Positions 15,669 to 22,309 are shown, counted from the first letter of the stretch. The stretch: 22,779 nucleotides of DNA from an uncultured Bacilli bacterium (GCA_947589165.1 CANQCH010000007.1:1-22779); one strand, 5' to 3'. A program made the numbers and translations. Notes: generated by a model from the sequence alone, not told the origin.

Positions 15669-16250
15669 ATGTTTACATATTTAATTAATACGATTAAGAA
15701 AAATACTTACGAAGTTATGAGCGATGATAATGAAACGTTAATGGTGGAAACAAATGGTGATATTGATGCGACTAGCGAAATATTTGAAAAAGAAAATAAT
15801 ATCGAAAAATTAACCAAGGAAAGCCGAGCTTGTTTAGAATTAATTGGATTAATTACGGATGATCTTAGCTTTATCAAAAAAATTAATGGTTTCTTAATTT
15901 TATTTTTAGTTCTAACACCCCTTACGTTCATTGGCTTTAGCGAATTAACAATTCTTAATACATTAATCGGAATTGGCGATTTAACCCTAATTTTTGCAAA
16001 AATTGTTACTAGTGCCGTGATTGGAACTAAATCTAAATTAAATAGCCAAGTGAATAAATTAAATTACTGTATCCATCTTAATCGAGAAAAGATTGATACT
16101 CTGACGAAAGAAGTCCAAAAATTAAAAGGCCAATTAGCTTATCAAGAATTAAACGAAATACCCCAATTAACCTTAAGTGAATTACCCGTAGAACAAAGAA
16201 GCGAAACTATTCAAATACGGAAATTAACGAAAGCACATATTAATGAATAA
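15669..16250 (+). CDS. Unknown membrane protein with coiled-coil tail
   Basis: 193 residues, not recognised. N-terminal 70 residues are charged and probably cytoplasmic. Two hydrophobic segments follow (about 72-93 and 99-120), probably a membrane hairpin, so both ends would be cytoplasmic. Then comes a heptad-rich stretch (about 125-160, LNSQVNKLNYCIHLNREKI and onward) likely to form a coiled coil, and a polar tail. ATG 15669 is chosen because GAGGTGG precedes it by a few bases; an in-frame TTG at 15657 starts upstream of that site. It stands alone on the plus strand between spoIIP and rpsT, in the place where B. subtilis has the spore protease gene gpr. Whether it has a sporulation role is open. 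Confidence 0.75.
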   Translation: MFTYLINTIKKNTYEVMSDDNETLMVETNGDIDATSEIFEKENNIEKLTKESRACLELIGLITDDLSFIKKINGFLILFLVLTPLTFIGFSELTILNTLIGIGDLTLIFAKIVTSAVIGTKSKLNSQVNKLNYCIHLNREKIDTLTKEVQKLKGQLAYQELNEIPQLTLSELPVEQRSETIQIRKLTKAHINE

Positions 16251-16285
16251 AAATAATATAATAAATAAGAAACTACGGATTTTAC

Positions 16286-16314
16286 TTGCTTATTTACCAT
16301 TTTTTTGTTAGAAT
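16286..16314 (+). promoter_or_regulatory. Promoter of rpsT
   Basis: TTGCTT (-35, 16286-16291), 17-base spacer, TGT-TAGAAT extended -10 (16306-16314). The predicted start near 16321 leaves a 22-base leader containing AAGGAG before the rpsT ATG. Confidence 0.65.
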
Positions 16315-16343
16315 TATTTAAGTAACGAGGAAGGAGCGATAAA

Positions 16344-16607
16344 ATGGCCAATATTAAAAGTTCAAAAAAAGCAATTAAAGTTATTGCAAAAAAGACCGTG
16401 AATAATCATGAACTAAAAATGCGCGTAGCAAATTTAATTAAAAATTGTGAAAAAGCAATTGCTGCTGGCGAAGTCGAAAAAGCGGGAGCTCTATTAAAAG
16501 ATATTCAAAAATATACTGACAAAGCTGTTAGTAAAGGTTTAATAAAAAAGAATACGGCTGATAGACAAAAATCAAGATTAACCGAAAAAGTTAAAAAAAT
16601 GAAGTAA
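16344..16607 (+). CDS. rpsT: 30S ribosomal protein S20
   Basis: Primary-binding 16S rRNA protein of the small subunit body. The 87-residue, very lysine-rich helical sequence has the family features: N-terminal MANIKSSKKAIKV, the MRVANLIKNCEKAI helix, and C-terminal KGLIKKNTADRQKSRL. ATG with a clear AAGGAG site. It is a single-gene unit, with a promoter upstream and a strong hairpin terminator overlapping its stop codon. It lies near spoIIP-lepA as in Bacillus, where rpsT is also transcribed divergently from that cluster. Confidence 0.96.
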   Translation: MANIKSSKKAIKVIAKKTVNNHELKMRVANLIKNCEKAIAAGEVEKAGALLKDIQKYTDKAVSKGLIKKNTADRQKSRLTEKVKKMK

Positions 16608-16633
16608 AAAAATTGTTTACTTCGTTTTTTTTT
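16601..16633 (+). terminator. Intrinsic terminator of rpsT
   Basis: GAAGTAAA (16601-16608), seven-base loop, TTTACTTC (16616-16623), then G and a run of nine T. The rpsT stop codon lies inside the first arm. The second arm, loop end and T-run are shared with the promoter of the next gene. Confidence 0.9.
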
Positions 16634-16641
16634 GTTATGAT
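16613..16641 (+). promoter_or_regulatory. Promoter of the transglutaminase-like gene, built into the rpsT terminator
   Basis: TTGTTT (-35, 16613-16618) lies in the terminator loop and second arm. The 17-base spacer includes the T-run, and a TGT-TATGAT extended -10 (16633-16641) follows. The predicted start near 16648 coincides with the AGGTGA ribosome site, 11 bases before the TTG start. Confidence 0.6.
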
Positions 16642-16658
16642 TATTTTAGGTGAAGAAA

Positions 16659-17627
16659 TTGAAAAAAATTGGTCTTTTAATTATCTCTTTACTTTTATTA
16701 GGTGGAACCTGTTACTTTTTAGATCCCATTACTAATTATCTAGCAAATATTATTAGTAAAGGTCCATCTTTAGTTATGAAACCAGAAAATGAATATACGA
16801 AAAATAAAGATTATTTATTTGTGCAAAGAAGTAAAGATTATATTCCCTATTCTTACCAAGATTTACTTAATATTATTTATACAACGATTGATAATGGTTG
16901 GGAAACTTTTACCTTTTATTGTCCCAAAGAATATCAAAGTTGTTTAACCGATATGGATGCCATTAGTAATGATGAGGCCGCCTATACCCACATTAATAAC
17001 TACGTTCATCCTTTTAATAGTTTTAATAAAATTAAAATTACGATTAATGAATCCGGTGAAATTACTTTAAATATTAGTTATTTATATACGAAGGAAGAAA
17101 TTTTAGCCATTGATGCAGCTGTCGATAAAGTTTTGAAAGAAAATATAACGGCTGATATGGAACCATATGAAAAAATTAAAACAATTCATGATTACATTGC
17201 TAATCATACCAAATATGATATTGAAAGAAATGAAAAAGATGATAGTCCCTATAAGTCATATAATGCTTATGGCCCTATCATCCAGGGTTATGCGACCTGT
17301 AATGGTTATACCGATTTAATGGCGATTTTCTTAACTAAATTAGGTTTTGATAATTATAAAATTGCGACCACGCCCGATTTAATTAGTTATTCTTCCACTG
17401 GTCATGTGTGGAATGCCGTTTATTTCGAAAATAAATGGCTTCATTTAGATTTAACTTGGGATGATCCGGTATCTGATCCAAATAGTAGTGAACAAAAAGA
17501 TTATTTATTTCACACTTACTTTTTAGTTACGACCGCTGAAATGAAGGAAGCTGATAAAGGCGAAACCGTCATTGAAGAACATAACTTTAATCCGATTTAT
17601 TATTTAGAATTTAATGATTATCGTTGA
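16659..17627 (+). CDS. Membrane-anchored transglutaminase-like cysteine protease/peptidase
   Basis: 322 residues. An N-terminal hydrophobic segment (about residues 5-21) acts as signal anchor; it ends in GGTC, a poor lipobox, so lipidation is unlikely. A linker and an alpha/beta region follow, then a transglutaminase-like core. That core has KIKTIHDYIANHTKYD (about 172-187), nucleophile Cys214 in GYATCNGYTDL, His249 in GHVWNAV and Asp264 in HLDLTWDDP, a complete Cys-His-Asp triad. Enzymes of this core in Firmicutes are usually secreted proteases or cross-linkers acting on cell-surface material; the substrate is unknown. The TTG at 16659 follows AGGTGA; the GTG at 16650 is inside that site. 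Its stop codon overlaps the convergent fpg stop by ten bases, with no terminator between them. Confidence 0.85.
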   Translation: MKKIGLLIISLLLLGGTCYFLDPITNYLANIISKGPSLVMKPENEYTKNKDYLFVQRSKDYIPYSYQDLLNIIYTTIDNGWETFTFYCPKEYQSCLTDMDAISNDEAAYTHINNYVHPFNSFNKIKITINESGEITLNISYLYTKEEILAIDAAVDKVLKENITADMEPYEKIKTIHDYIANHTKYDIERNEKDDSPYKSYNAYGPIIQGYATCNGYTDLMAIFLTKLGFDNYKIATTPDLISYSSTGHVWNAVYFENKWLHLDLTWDDPVSDPNSSEQKDYLFHTYFLVTTAEMKEADKGETVIEEHNFNPIYYLEFNDYR

Positions 17628-18436
17628 CAATTGGGGCAATAATAAGTGCTCCGCCCACCCACTTTAATATTTTGAATAGGTTTATGACAAGTTGGACATG
17701 GTTGTCCGGCTTTTTTATGCACTTTTAATTTTTGTTGAAAACGGCCCGTAACCCCTAAAGAAGAAGTATAACTTTTAATGGTGGTACCACCCATTTTTAT
17801 TGCTTCGGTAATAATTTCCTTCGCTCCTTTACAAATTAGTTCGCATTCATTGGCCGTTAATTTTCCCGCTTCTTTTAAAGGATTTATCTTGGCATAAAAT
17901 AATACTTCATTAGCGTAAATATTACCTAATCCACTAATAATGGTTTGATCGAGTAAAACACTTTTAATGGGTAATTTTTTATGGTGAAACTTTGTTAATA
18001 AATAACTACTTGTTAAAGCTTTATCGCCTGGTTCCAACCCTTGTTTTTGAATACTTTCCGTCTTTTCCAAGTCTTCTTTTTTAATTAAATTCATTCGGCC
18101 AAACTTCCGCGTATCATGATATCTTAAATCGGTACCATCGGTAAAACTAATAATGATATGTTCATGTTTTAAAATTTCTTCGGTGCTATTTTTAAGAAAA
18201 AACTTTCCTTCCATTCGTAAATGGGAAAGTAAATAATGGTTATGTAATTCAAAAATTAACCATTTGCCTCTTCTTTTAATATCAATAAATTCATCATTAA
18301 TTAAATCTTTAACAAAAGTTTTAACATCACTTTCAATCATTTTTGCATATAAAATTTTGACATCTTTAATTTTTTTATGTAAGATTTGTTTTTTTAAGGT
18401 TTGTCTAACGGTTTCTACTTCGGCAATTTCCGGCAT
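17618..18436 (-). CDS. mutM: Formamidopyrimidine-DNA glycosylase (Fpg/MutM)
   Basis: Bifunctional glycosylase/AP lyase that removes 8-oxoguanine and formamidopyrimidines. After Met removal the chain starts with the catalytic Pro (Pro2) and Glu3, so ATG 18436 must be the start, not the GTG at 18445. The usual PELPEVET start is PEIAEVET here. Other marks: RRGKWLIF with the conserved lysine (about residues 55-62), LRMEGKF, YHDTRKFGRM, ISGLGNIYANEVLF (helix-two-turn-helix) and GRFQQKLKVHKKAG. The C-terminal zinc finger has Cys-x2-Cys (PCPTC) and Cys-x2-Cys (YCPNC) about 16 residues apart. The length is 272. In Firmicutes it normally follows polA directly; here the toxin-antitoxin locus sits between them. 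AAAGGA lies upstream of the start. Confidence 0.95.
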   Translation of the reverse strand: MPEIAEVETVRQTLKKQILHKKIKDVKILYAKMIESDVKTFVKDLINDEFIDIKRRGKWLIFELHNHYLLSHLRMEGKFFLKNSTEEILKHEHIIISFTDGTDLRYHDTRKFGRMNLIKKEDLEKTESIQKQGLEPGDKALTSSYLLTKFHHKKLPIKSVLLDQTIISGLGNIYANEVLFYAKINPLKEAGKLTANECELICKGAKEIITEAIKMGGTTIKSYTSSLGVTGRFQQKLKVHKKAGQPCPTCHKPIQNIKVGGRSTYYCPNCQR

Positions 18437-18483
18437 AATAATCACTATCCTTTATTGGTTTTATTTTAATATATTTCTCTTTA

Positions 18484-18489
18484 ATTATA
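18484..18489 (-). promoter_or_regulatory. Possible -10 element for mutM
   Basis: TATAAT preceded by TTG on the minus strand, 48 bases before the mutM ATG. A TTGTTT lies 15 bases upstream, a short spacer. It would give mutM its own promoter after the toxin pseudogene. Moderate to weak. Confidence 0.45.
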
Positions 18490-18523
18490 CAATTATTTTT
18501 AATAAAACAAAAGATAAGTTAAT

Positions 18524-19064
18524 TTACATTGGCAAATTTTTATATGCGGTACATTTTTCTTCCAATAGTTTGAAATTACAACACCGTTTTTTTATATTTT
18601 CTGGTAGTAAATTAGCTAAATAAAGGGCATATAAATTATCAGCTTTATAAATAATTTGAATATAGTTTTTATTTAACCAAGATAATTGATCTTTTAATAG
18701 TTCTTGATATTGATTATCCTGTTTATTCAAAGTTTTTTTATTTAAATCAATAATTTGATAATTATTTTTAGTAACTGGCACCATATTATTAAAATTAATG
18801 GCACCTAATTTGCCATTGGCAATTTTAACAAAGTCTAAAGTGTTATGCATTTTTAACAAAGTCTAAAGTGTTATGCATTTTTAAATGCTTTTCTTTTGGA
18901 CTTGATAAGGGAGCAAAATATTCAACATTATGAATTGTAAATAAAATGCCTAAAAATGGGCGATTTTTTTTAGCCATCATATTAAATGGCACTTTATTAT
19001 CATATTTTCGTAAATACTCACAATAACTACCATCAATTTTGGCAATAAATAAATTAAAAAACAT
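18524..19064 (-). pseudogene. toxN: Type III toxin ToxN/AbiQ-family endoribonuclease, frame broken by a 28-bp tandem duplication
   Basis: Two abutting frames encode the two halves of one ToxN-like toxin. The first half (from ATG 19064, with a good AGGAGG site seven bases upstream) contains YLRKYDNKVPFN, RPFLGILFTI and YFAPLSSPKEKH (residues about 49-60), the family's active-site region. It then enters the duplication and stops at 18843 after 73 residues. The second half has GKLGAINFNNMVPV, LLKDQLSWLNKN and CCNFKLLEEKC, typical of the family's C-terminal part. The span is 541 bases; removing one 28-bp copy gives 513 bases, an uninterrupted 170-residue protein, the usual ToxN length, with no other stop or damage. 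ToxN cuts cellular RNA in A-rich sites and is inhibited by its repeat RNA. The truncated product is expected to be inactive, and no ribosome site precedes the second half. Confidence 0.88.
18823..18878. repeat. Exact 2 x 28-bp tandem duplication inside toxN
   Basis: Copies at 18823-18850 and 18851-18878 are identical, each starting TTTTAACAAAGTC and ending TTATGCAT on the plus strand. A third TTTTAA follows at 18879-18884, so the single-copy ancestor had TTTTAA on both sides of the unit, a setting for slipped-strand duplication or its reversal. 28 is not a multiple of three, so the extra copy shifts the toxin frame. Confidence 0.97.
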
Positions 19065-19081
19065 AACCAAACCTCCTATAA

Positions 19082-19116
19082 TAAAAATAATAAAGACTAG
19101 AGTATATTCCCTAGTC
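19082..19116 (-). terminator. Intrinsic terminator between antitoxin repeats and toxN
   Basis: GACTAGGG (19109-19116), loop AATATA, CTCTAGTC (19095-19102), eight pairs with one G-U, followed by an interrupted T-run (TTTATTATTTTTA). A terminator between the repeats and the toxin gene is the standard type III layout; it keeps antitoxin RNA in excess with limited read-through into the toxin. Confidence 0.88.
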
Positions 19117-19117
19117 T

Positions 19118-19251
19118 GCTTTTTTAGTTCCCAGTTTAATGGCCGGGTACACCGCTTTTTTAGCTCCCAGTTTGATGGCCGGGTTCACCGCTTTTTCAAC
19201 TCCCAATTTAATGGCTGGGTTCACCGCTTTTTAAAGCATAATTTCTTATGC
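19118..19251 (-). ncRNA. toxI: ToxI-type antitoxin RNA: three 36-nt tandem repeats
   Basis: Three tandem 36-base units on the minus strand in transcribed order: 19225-19190, 19189-19154 and 19153-19118. The first and second differ at five positions and the second and third at three. An incomplete fragment (TTTAAAAAGC) precedes the first. Each unit has the form GGTGWACCCRG...YTGGG...RAAAAAGC. CCCGG/CTGGG can pair within a unit; in the first unit this is CCCAG/TTGGG, so substitutions keep the pairing. Each unit ends in an A-rich tract, the kind of site ToxN enzymes cut to free single antitoxin units, which fold as pseudoknots that wrap the toxin. The unit length equals that of the Pectobacterium ToxI repeat. 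The 5' end is predicted from the promoter; all repeats look undamaged. Confidence 0.88.
19236..19251 (-). other. 5' hairpin with GAAA tetraloop at the predicted start of the antitoxin RNA
   Basis: GCATAA-GAAA-TTATGC, a perfect six-pair stem with a GNRA loop. Its first base coincides with the predicted transcription start. It could protect the 5' end or space the first repeat. Confidence 0.65.
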
Positions 19252-19257
19252 ATTTTC

Positions 19258-19286
19258 AATATATTAAAAATTTCACAATTTGTCAA
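19258..19286 (-). promoter_or_regulatory. Sigma-A promoter of the antitoxin RNA
   Basis: TTGACA (-35, 19281-19286), 17-base spacer, TATATT (-10, 19258-19263). It lies in the short gap after polA. The predicted start is near 19251, at the leader hairpin. Strong promoters are expected because the antitoxin must be made in excess. Confidence 0.85.
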
Positions 19287-19309
19287 CTATTTAATAGCTC
19301 TTTTTTTAA

Positions 19310-21871
19310 TTATTTTGTATCATACCAATTAATACCCGTATCAATTTCCACTTTTAAAGGGACACTTAACGGAAAAACATTTTCCATTTCTTCTTTTACT
19401 ATTTGTTTAATTTTAGCTAATTCTTCATTTTTACAATCAATAATAATTTCATCATGAACTTGTAATAAGATCTTACTCGTTATTTTTTCTTGCTTAAAAC
19501 GTTTATAGACATTAATCATGGCCATTTTCATAATATCGGCACTAGTACCTTGAATTGGCGTATTTAAAGCCATTCTTTCGCCCATTTGCCTGATCATATA
19601 ATTGGCATTTTTGATTTCATCAATTACTCTGGTACGGCCAAAAAGCGTGGTCACATAACCAATTTCATGAGTTTTAGCAATGATATCATCCATGTATTTT
19701 CTAACCTCGGGATATAATTCATAATATTTATGAATAAATTCATCGGCTTCCTTTCGGGATATATTTAAATTTTCGCCTAAACCAAAACTACTAATTCCAT
19801 AGACAATCCCAAAGATAACAGCTTTTGCCGTCCGCCGCATTTTTTTTGTCACTTCGCTTGGCGCAATTTCGTAAATATCACTAGCCACTTTGGTGTGAAT
19901 ATCTTCGCTATTTTTGAAGGCTTCAATTAAGGGTTTACAATCCGAAATATGAGCTAAAATCCGTAGTTCAATTTGCGAATAATCAGCGCTTAAAAAACAA
20001 TCATTCTCAGGAATAAAGGCTTTTCGAATATTACGGCCTAATTCTTCGCGTACCGGAATATTTTGTAAGTTAGGTTCAACGGATGATAATCTTCCGGTTC
20101 TAGTTAAAGTTTGTTTATAAATCGTATGAATTTTCCCATCAGCTTGGATATAATTTTCTAAACCTTCAATATAAGTTGAAAAAATCTTCGTTAAATTCCG
20201 ATATTCTAATATTTTCGCAATAATAGGATGTCTCCCGGCTAATTTTTCTAATACTTTCACATCGGTTTTATAACCGGTTTTATTTTTTTTGCCCGTCGCA
20301 ATTTGCATTTTTTCAAATAAAACTTCACCTAATTGCTTAGGACTCCCGATATTAAATTCCATACCAGCATCGGCATAAATATCTTGTTTTAAAGCTTCAA
20401 TTTTAACCTTAATTTCTTCTTTCATGGCTTCTAAGACTTGCTTTTCAACTTTTATTCCCGCGGTTTCCATATCACTTAAAACATATAAAAGAGGCATTTC
20501 AATATTATTAAATAAATCAAGATAATGGTGTTCTCCTAGTTTTTCGGCAAAAACAGCTTCCATATTGTAAATAAAATCAACTTTTTGGGCCAAATACATT
20601 TTTAATTTACTTATTCGTTCTAAATCTTTCATAAAGGCATCATAAAAGATGATCTTTTCGTCAAATTGTTGCATTAAATAAGCTATATCATCTTTAATAT
20701 TATAATTACATAAGTAACTTGCAATCATTAAATCAAAAACACAATTAATTTTGATTTTGGTATTACAAATAATCTTTTTGGCATCATAGGTAATAATTTC
20801 TTTATCTTTAATTTGGTTTAATACCTTAATAACGTTTTCTCTTTCAACAAAATAGATGCCATGGGAATCTTTAACGGTTAAACCCATAATTTTTCCCGTA
20901 TGGTAATTTTCTTCGTCTAATTCTAAATAAAGAGCAATTTTTTCATCTAAAGTAATGGCCTTAAAATCATCTACGACGGTTACTTCTAATTCTTTTTTTT
21001 CTTCTTTAACTGGTACCATCATACTTTTAATTAAGGAAAAGAATTCTAAATCTTGAAATAAATCGACTAATTTGGGTTTTACTTTTCCCATGTGTAAATC
21101 TTCTAAACTAATATTTAATGGTACATCGCGATAAATAGTCGCAATTTTTTTACTCATAAACGCATTTTCTTGATCATTGATTAATTTTTCTTGGGTTTTC
21201 CCTTTAACATCACTTATATGATCATATAAATTTTCTAAACTGCCAAATTCATGTAATAAATTTAAAGCCGTTTTTTCACCAATGCCTTTAACACCCGGGA
21301 TGTTATCGGAAGCATCACCCATCAAGGCTTTTAAATCAATCATTTTAATTGGTTCCATACCATAATCGGTAATAAATTGTTCTTTGGTATAGCGAATAAA
21401 GCCTTTTTGTTTAAGGAGTTTAACTTCGGTTTCATCACTTATTAATTGGAGTAAATCTTTATCACTAGATACAATTGTGGAGGCAAATTCGGGATCGGCT
21501 TCCGTCATTTTGACAATTGTCCCAATAATATCATCCGCTTCATAAGGGGCTAATTCTAAATGCTTAATATTCATGGCATCTAGTATTTCACGTGCCACCG
21601 GCATTTGCATTTTTAATTCTTCGGGCGTAGCAATCCGCCCTTCTTTATAAAAATCATATTCGGCTTTCCGAAAGTTTTGGCCAATATCAAAAGCCACGGC
21701 CATATAAATAGGCTTTTCTTCCATGATGATTTTATTAATCATAGAAACAAAACCATATAAAGCATTGGTCGGAAAACCTTTCGAATTCTTCATTAAATTA
21801 CCCGTATAAGCCGTTGCATAATACGACCGAAACATTAAGTTATTGCCATCCACTAAAATTAACTTTTTCAT
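19310..21871 (-). CDS. polA: DNA polymerase I
   Basis: Repair and Okazaki-fragment polymerase. The N-terminal 5'-3' exonuclease domain (about residues 1-290) has LVDGNNLMFRSYYA, EADDIIGT, SSDKDLLQL and GDASDNIPGVKGIGEKTA. The middle 3'-5' exonuclease-like domain (about 300-450) appears degenerate: the DxE of motif I is not preserved (YLELDE), so proofreading is probably lost, as in Bacillus. The polymerase domain has motif A DYSQIELR (Asp630), motif B RRTAKAVIFGIVYG (679-692) and motif C QVHDE (804-808). The 853 residues are normal. The ribosome site GAAGGAG overlaps the end of the upstream RNHCP gene, four bases away. Downstream there is no clear terminator before the antitoxin promoter. Confidence 0.97.
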   Translation of the reverse strand: MKKLILVDGNNLMFRSYYATAYTGNLMKNSKGFPTNALYGFVSMINKIIMEEKPIYMAVAFDIGQNFRKAEYDFYKEGRIATPEELKMQMPVAREILDAMNIKHLELAPYEADDIIGTIVKMTEADPEFASTIVSSDKDLLQLISDETEVKLLKQKGFIRYTKEQFITDYGMEPIKMIDLKALMGDASDNIPGVKGIGEKTALNLLHEFGSLENLYDHISDVKGKTQEKLINDQENAFMSKKIATIYRDVPLNISLEDLHMGKVKPKLVDLFQDLEFFSLIKSMMVPVKEEKKELEVTVVDDFKAITLDEKIALYLELDEENYHTGKIMGLTVKDSHGIYFVERENVIKVLNQIKDKEIITYDAKKIICNTKIKINCVFDLMIASYLCNYNIKDDIAYLMQQFDEKIIFYDAFMKDLERISKLKMYLAQKVDFIYNMEAVFAEKLGEHHYLDLFNNIEMPLLYVLSDMETAGIKVEKQVLEAMKEEIKVKIEALKQDIYADAGMEFNIGSPKQLGEVLFEKMQIATGKKNKTGYKTDVKVLEKLAGRHPIIAKILEYRNLTKIFSTYIEGLENYIQADGKIHTIYKQTLTRTGRLSSVEPNLQNIPVREELGRNIRKAFIPENDCFLSADYSQIELRILAHISDCKPLIEAFKNSEDIHTKVASDIYEIAPSEVTKKMRRTAKAVIFGIVYGISSFGLGENLNISRKEADEFIHKYYELYPEVRKYMDDIIAKTHEIGYVTTLFGRTRVIDEIKNANYMIRQMGERMALNTPIQGTSADIMKMAMINVYKRFKQEKITSKILLQVHDEIIIDCKNEELAKIKQIVKEEMENVFPLSVPLKVEIDTGINWYDTK

Positions 21872-21875
21872 TTTT

Positions 21876-22184
21876 TTACTCCTTCTTACTTAAGGCGATA
21901 ATTTTTTCTAAATCATCATCGCGCGCCATAATATTTTTATGAATCTCCCCACATTTAGCACATTGATAAATAATTTTATAACTATCTTTAAACTTTTCTA
22001 AATCAATTGGTTTAAGTAAACCTTGACAAGTATTTTTTCGATCCCCCGGGAAAATATCGACATGCTTACTATATAAACAAAAAGGACAATGATCGCGCGC
22101 CGTATAACCTAAAGGTAAAACTTCGCGGCCACAATTTAAACAAATAAACGCTTCATCACGCATCGTAAATTTTTTTGTTTCCAT
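21876..22184 (-). CDS. RNHCP-domain zinc-binding protein
   Basis: 102 residues, a small cytoplasmic protein with the RNHCP family signature: Cys15-x2-Cys18 (FICLNCGREV), then RDHCPFCLYSKHVD (residues 30-43; Asp replaces the Asn of R-N-H-C-P), Cys53, and Cys75-x2-Cys78 with His82 (YQCAKCGEIHKN). The paired cysteines suggest two zinc sites. The biochemical role of the family is unknown to me. ATG 22184 is chosen because AGGAG lies just before it; the longer frame from 22247 crosses the promoter. It is cotranscribed with polA, so a nucleic-acid-related role is plausible but only inferred from position. Confidence 0.85.
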   Translation of the reverse strand: METKKFTMRDEAFICLNCGREVLPLGYTARDHCPFCLYSKHVDIFPGDRKNTCQGLLKPIDLEKFKDSYKIIYQCAKCGEIHKNIMARDDDLEKIIALSKKE

Positions 22185-22200
22185 TATTACTCCTAAAAAT

Positions 22201-22206
22201 ATTATA
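22201..22206 (-). promoter_or_regulatory. Probable -10 element for RNHCP-polA
   Basis: TATAAT within AGTATAATAT; the -35 is weak. The predicted start near 22194 coincides with the AGGAGT ribosome site, about 10 bases before the ATG. Confidence 0.5.
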
Positions 22207-22262
22207 CTATTTTTATTACTAAACGAAAAGTTAAAAATTTTGGTCAAAAACTTACTATTCCT

Positions 22263-22292
22263 TAATATAAAACTCCAATTTTTTAATATACT
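22263..22292 (+). promoter_or_regulatory. Candidate sigma-E-type promoter of sigK
   Basis: TAATATA (22263-22269) resembles the sigma-E -35 consensus KMATATT, and AATATACT (22285-22292) matches six of eight positions of its -10 CATACAmT, 15 bases apart. Bacillus sigK is transcribed by sigma-E in the mother cell, so the site is where one would expect it. AT-rich sequence makes chance matches common. Confidence 0.4.
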
Positions 22293-22309
22293 TTACTAGG
22301 AAGTGTTTT

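Noticed and set aside
18524..18859. Separate gene starting inside the second 28-bp copy
   Set aside because: It is the C-terminal half of toxN; the start is an internal duplicate without a ribosome site.
19118..19225. Three 36-nt repeats as a short CRISPR array
   Set aside because: The repeats are directly abutting with no spacers, differ from one another, and lie between a promoter and a terminator ahead of a ToxN gene; this is a type III antitoxin array.
18446..19309. Insertion sequence carrying the toxin-antitoxin locus
   Set aside because: No transposase, terminal inverted repeats or target duplications seen around the locus.
19039..19332. Plus-strand reading frame with a repeated FFSSQFDGRVHR motif
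   Set aside because: It is only the antisense translation of the antitoxin RNA repeats; 36 is a multiple of three so the frame stays open by arithmetic. No ribosome site.
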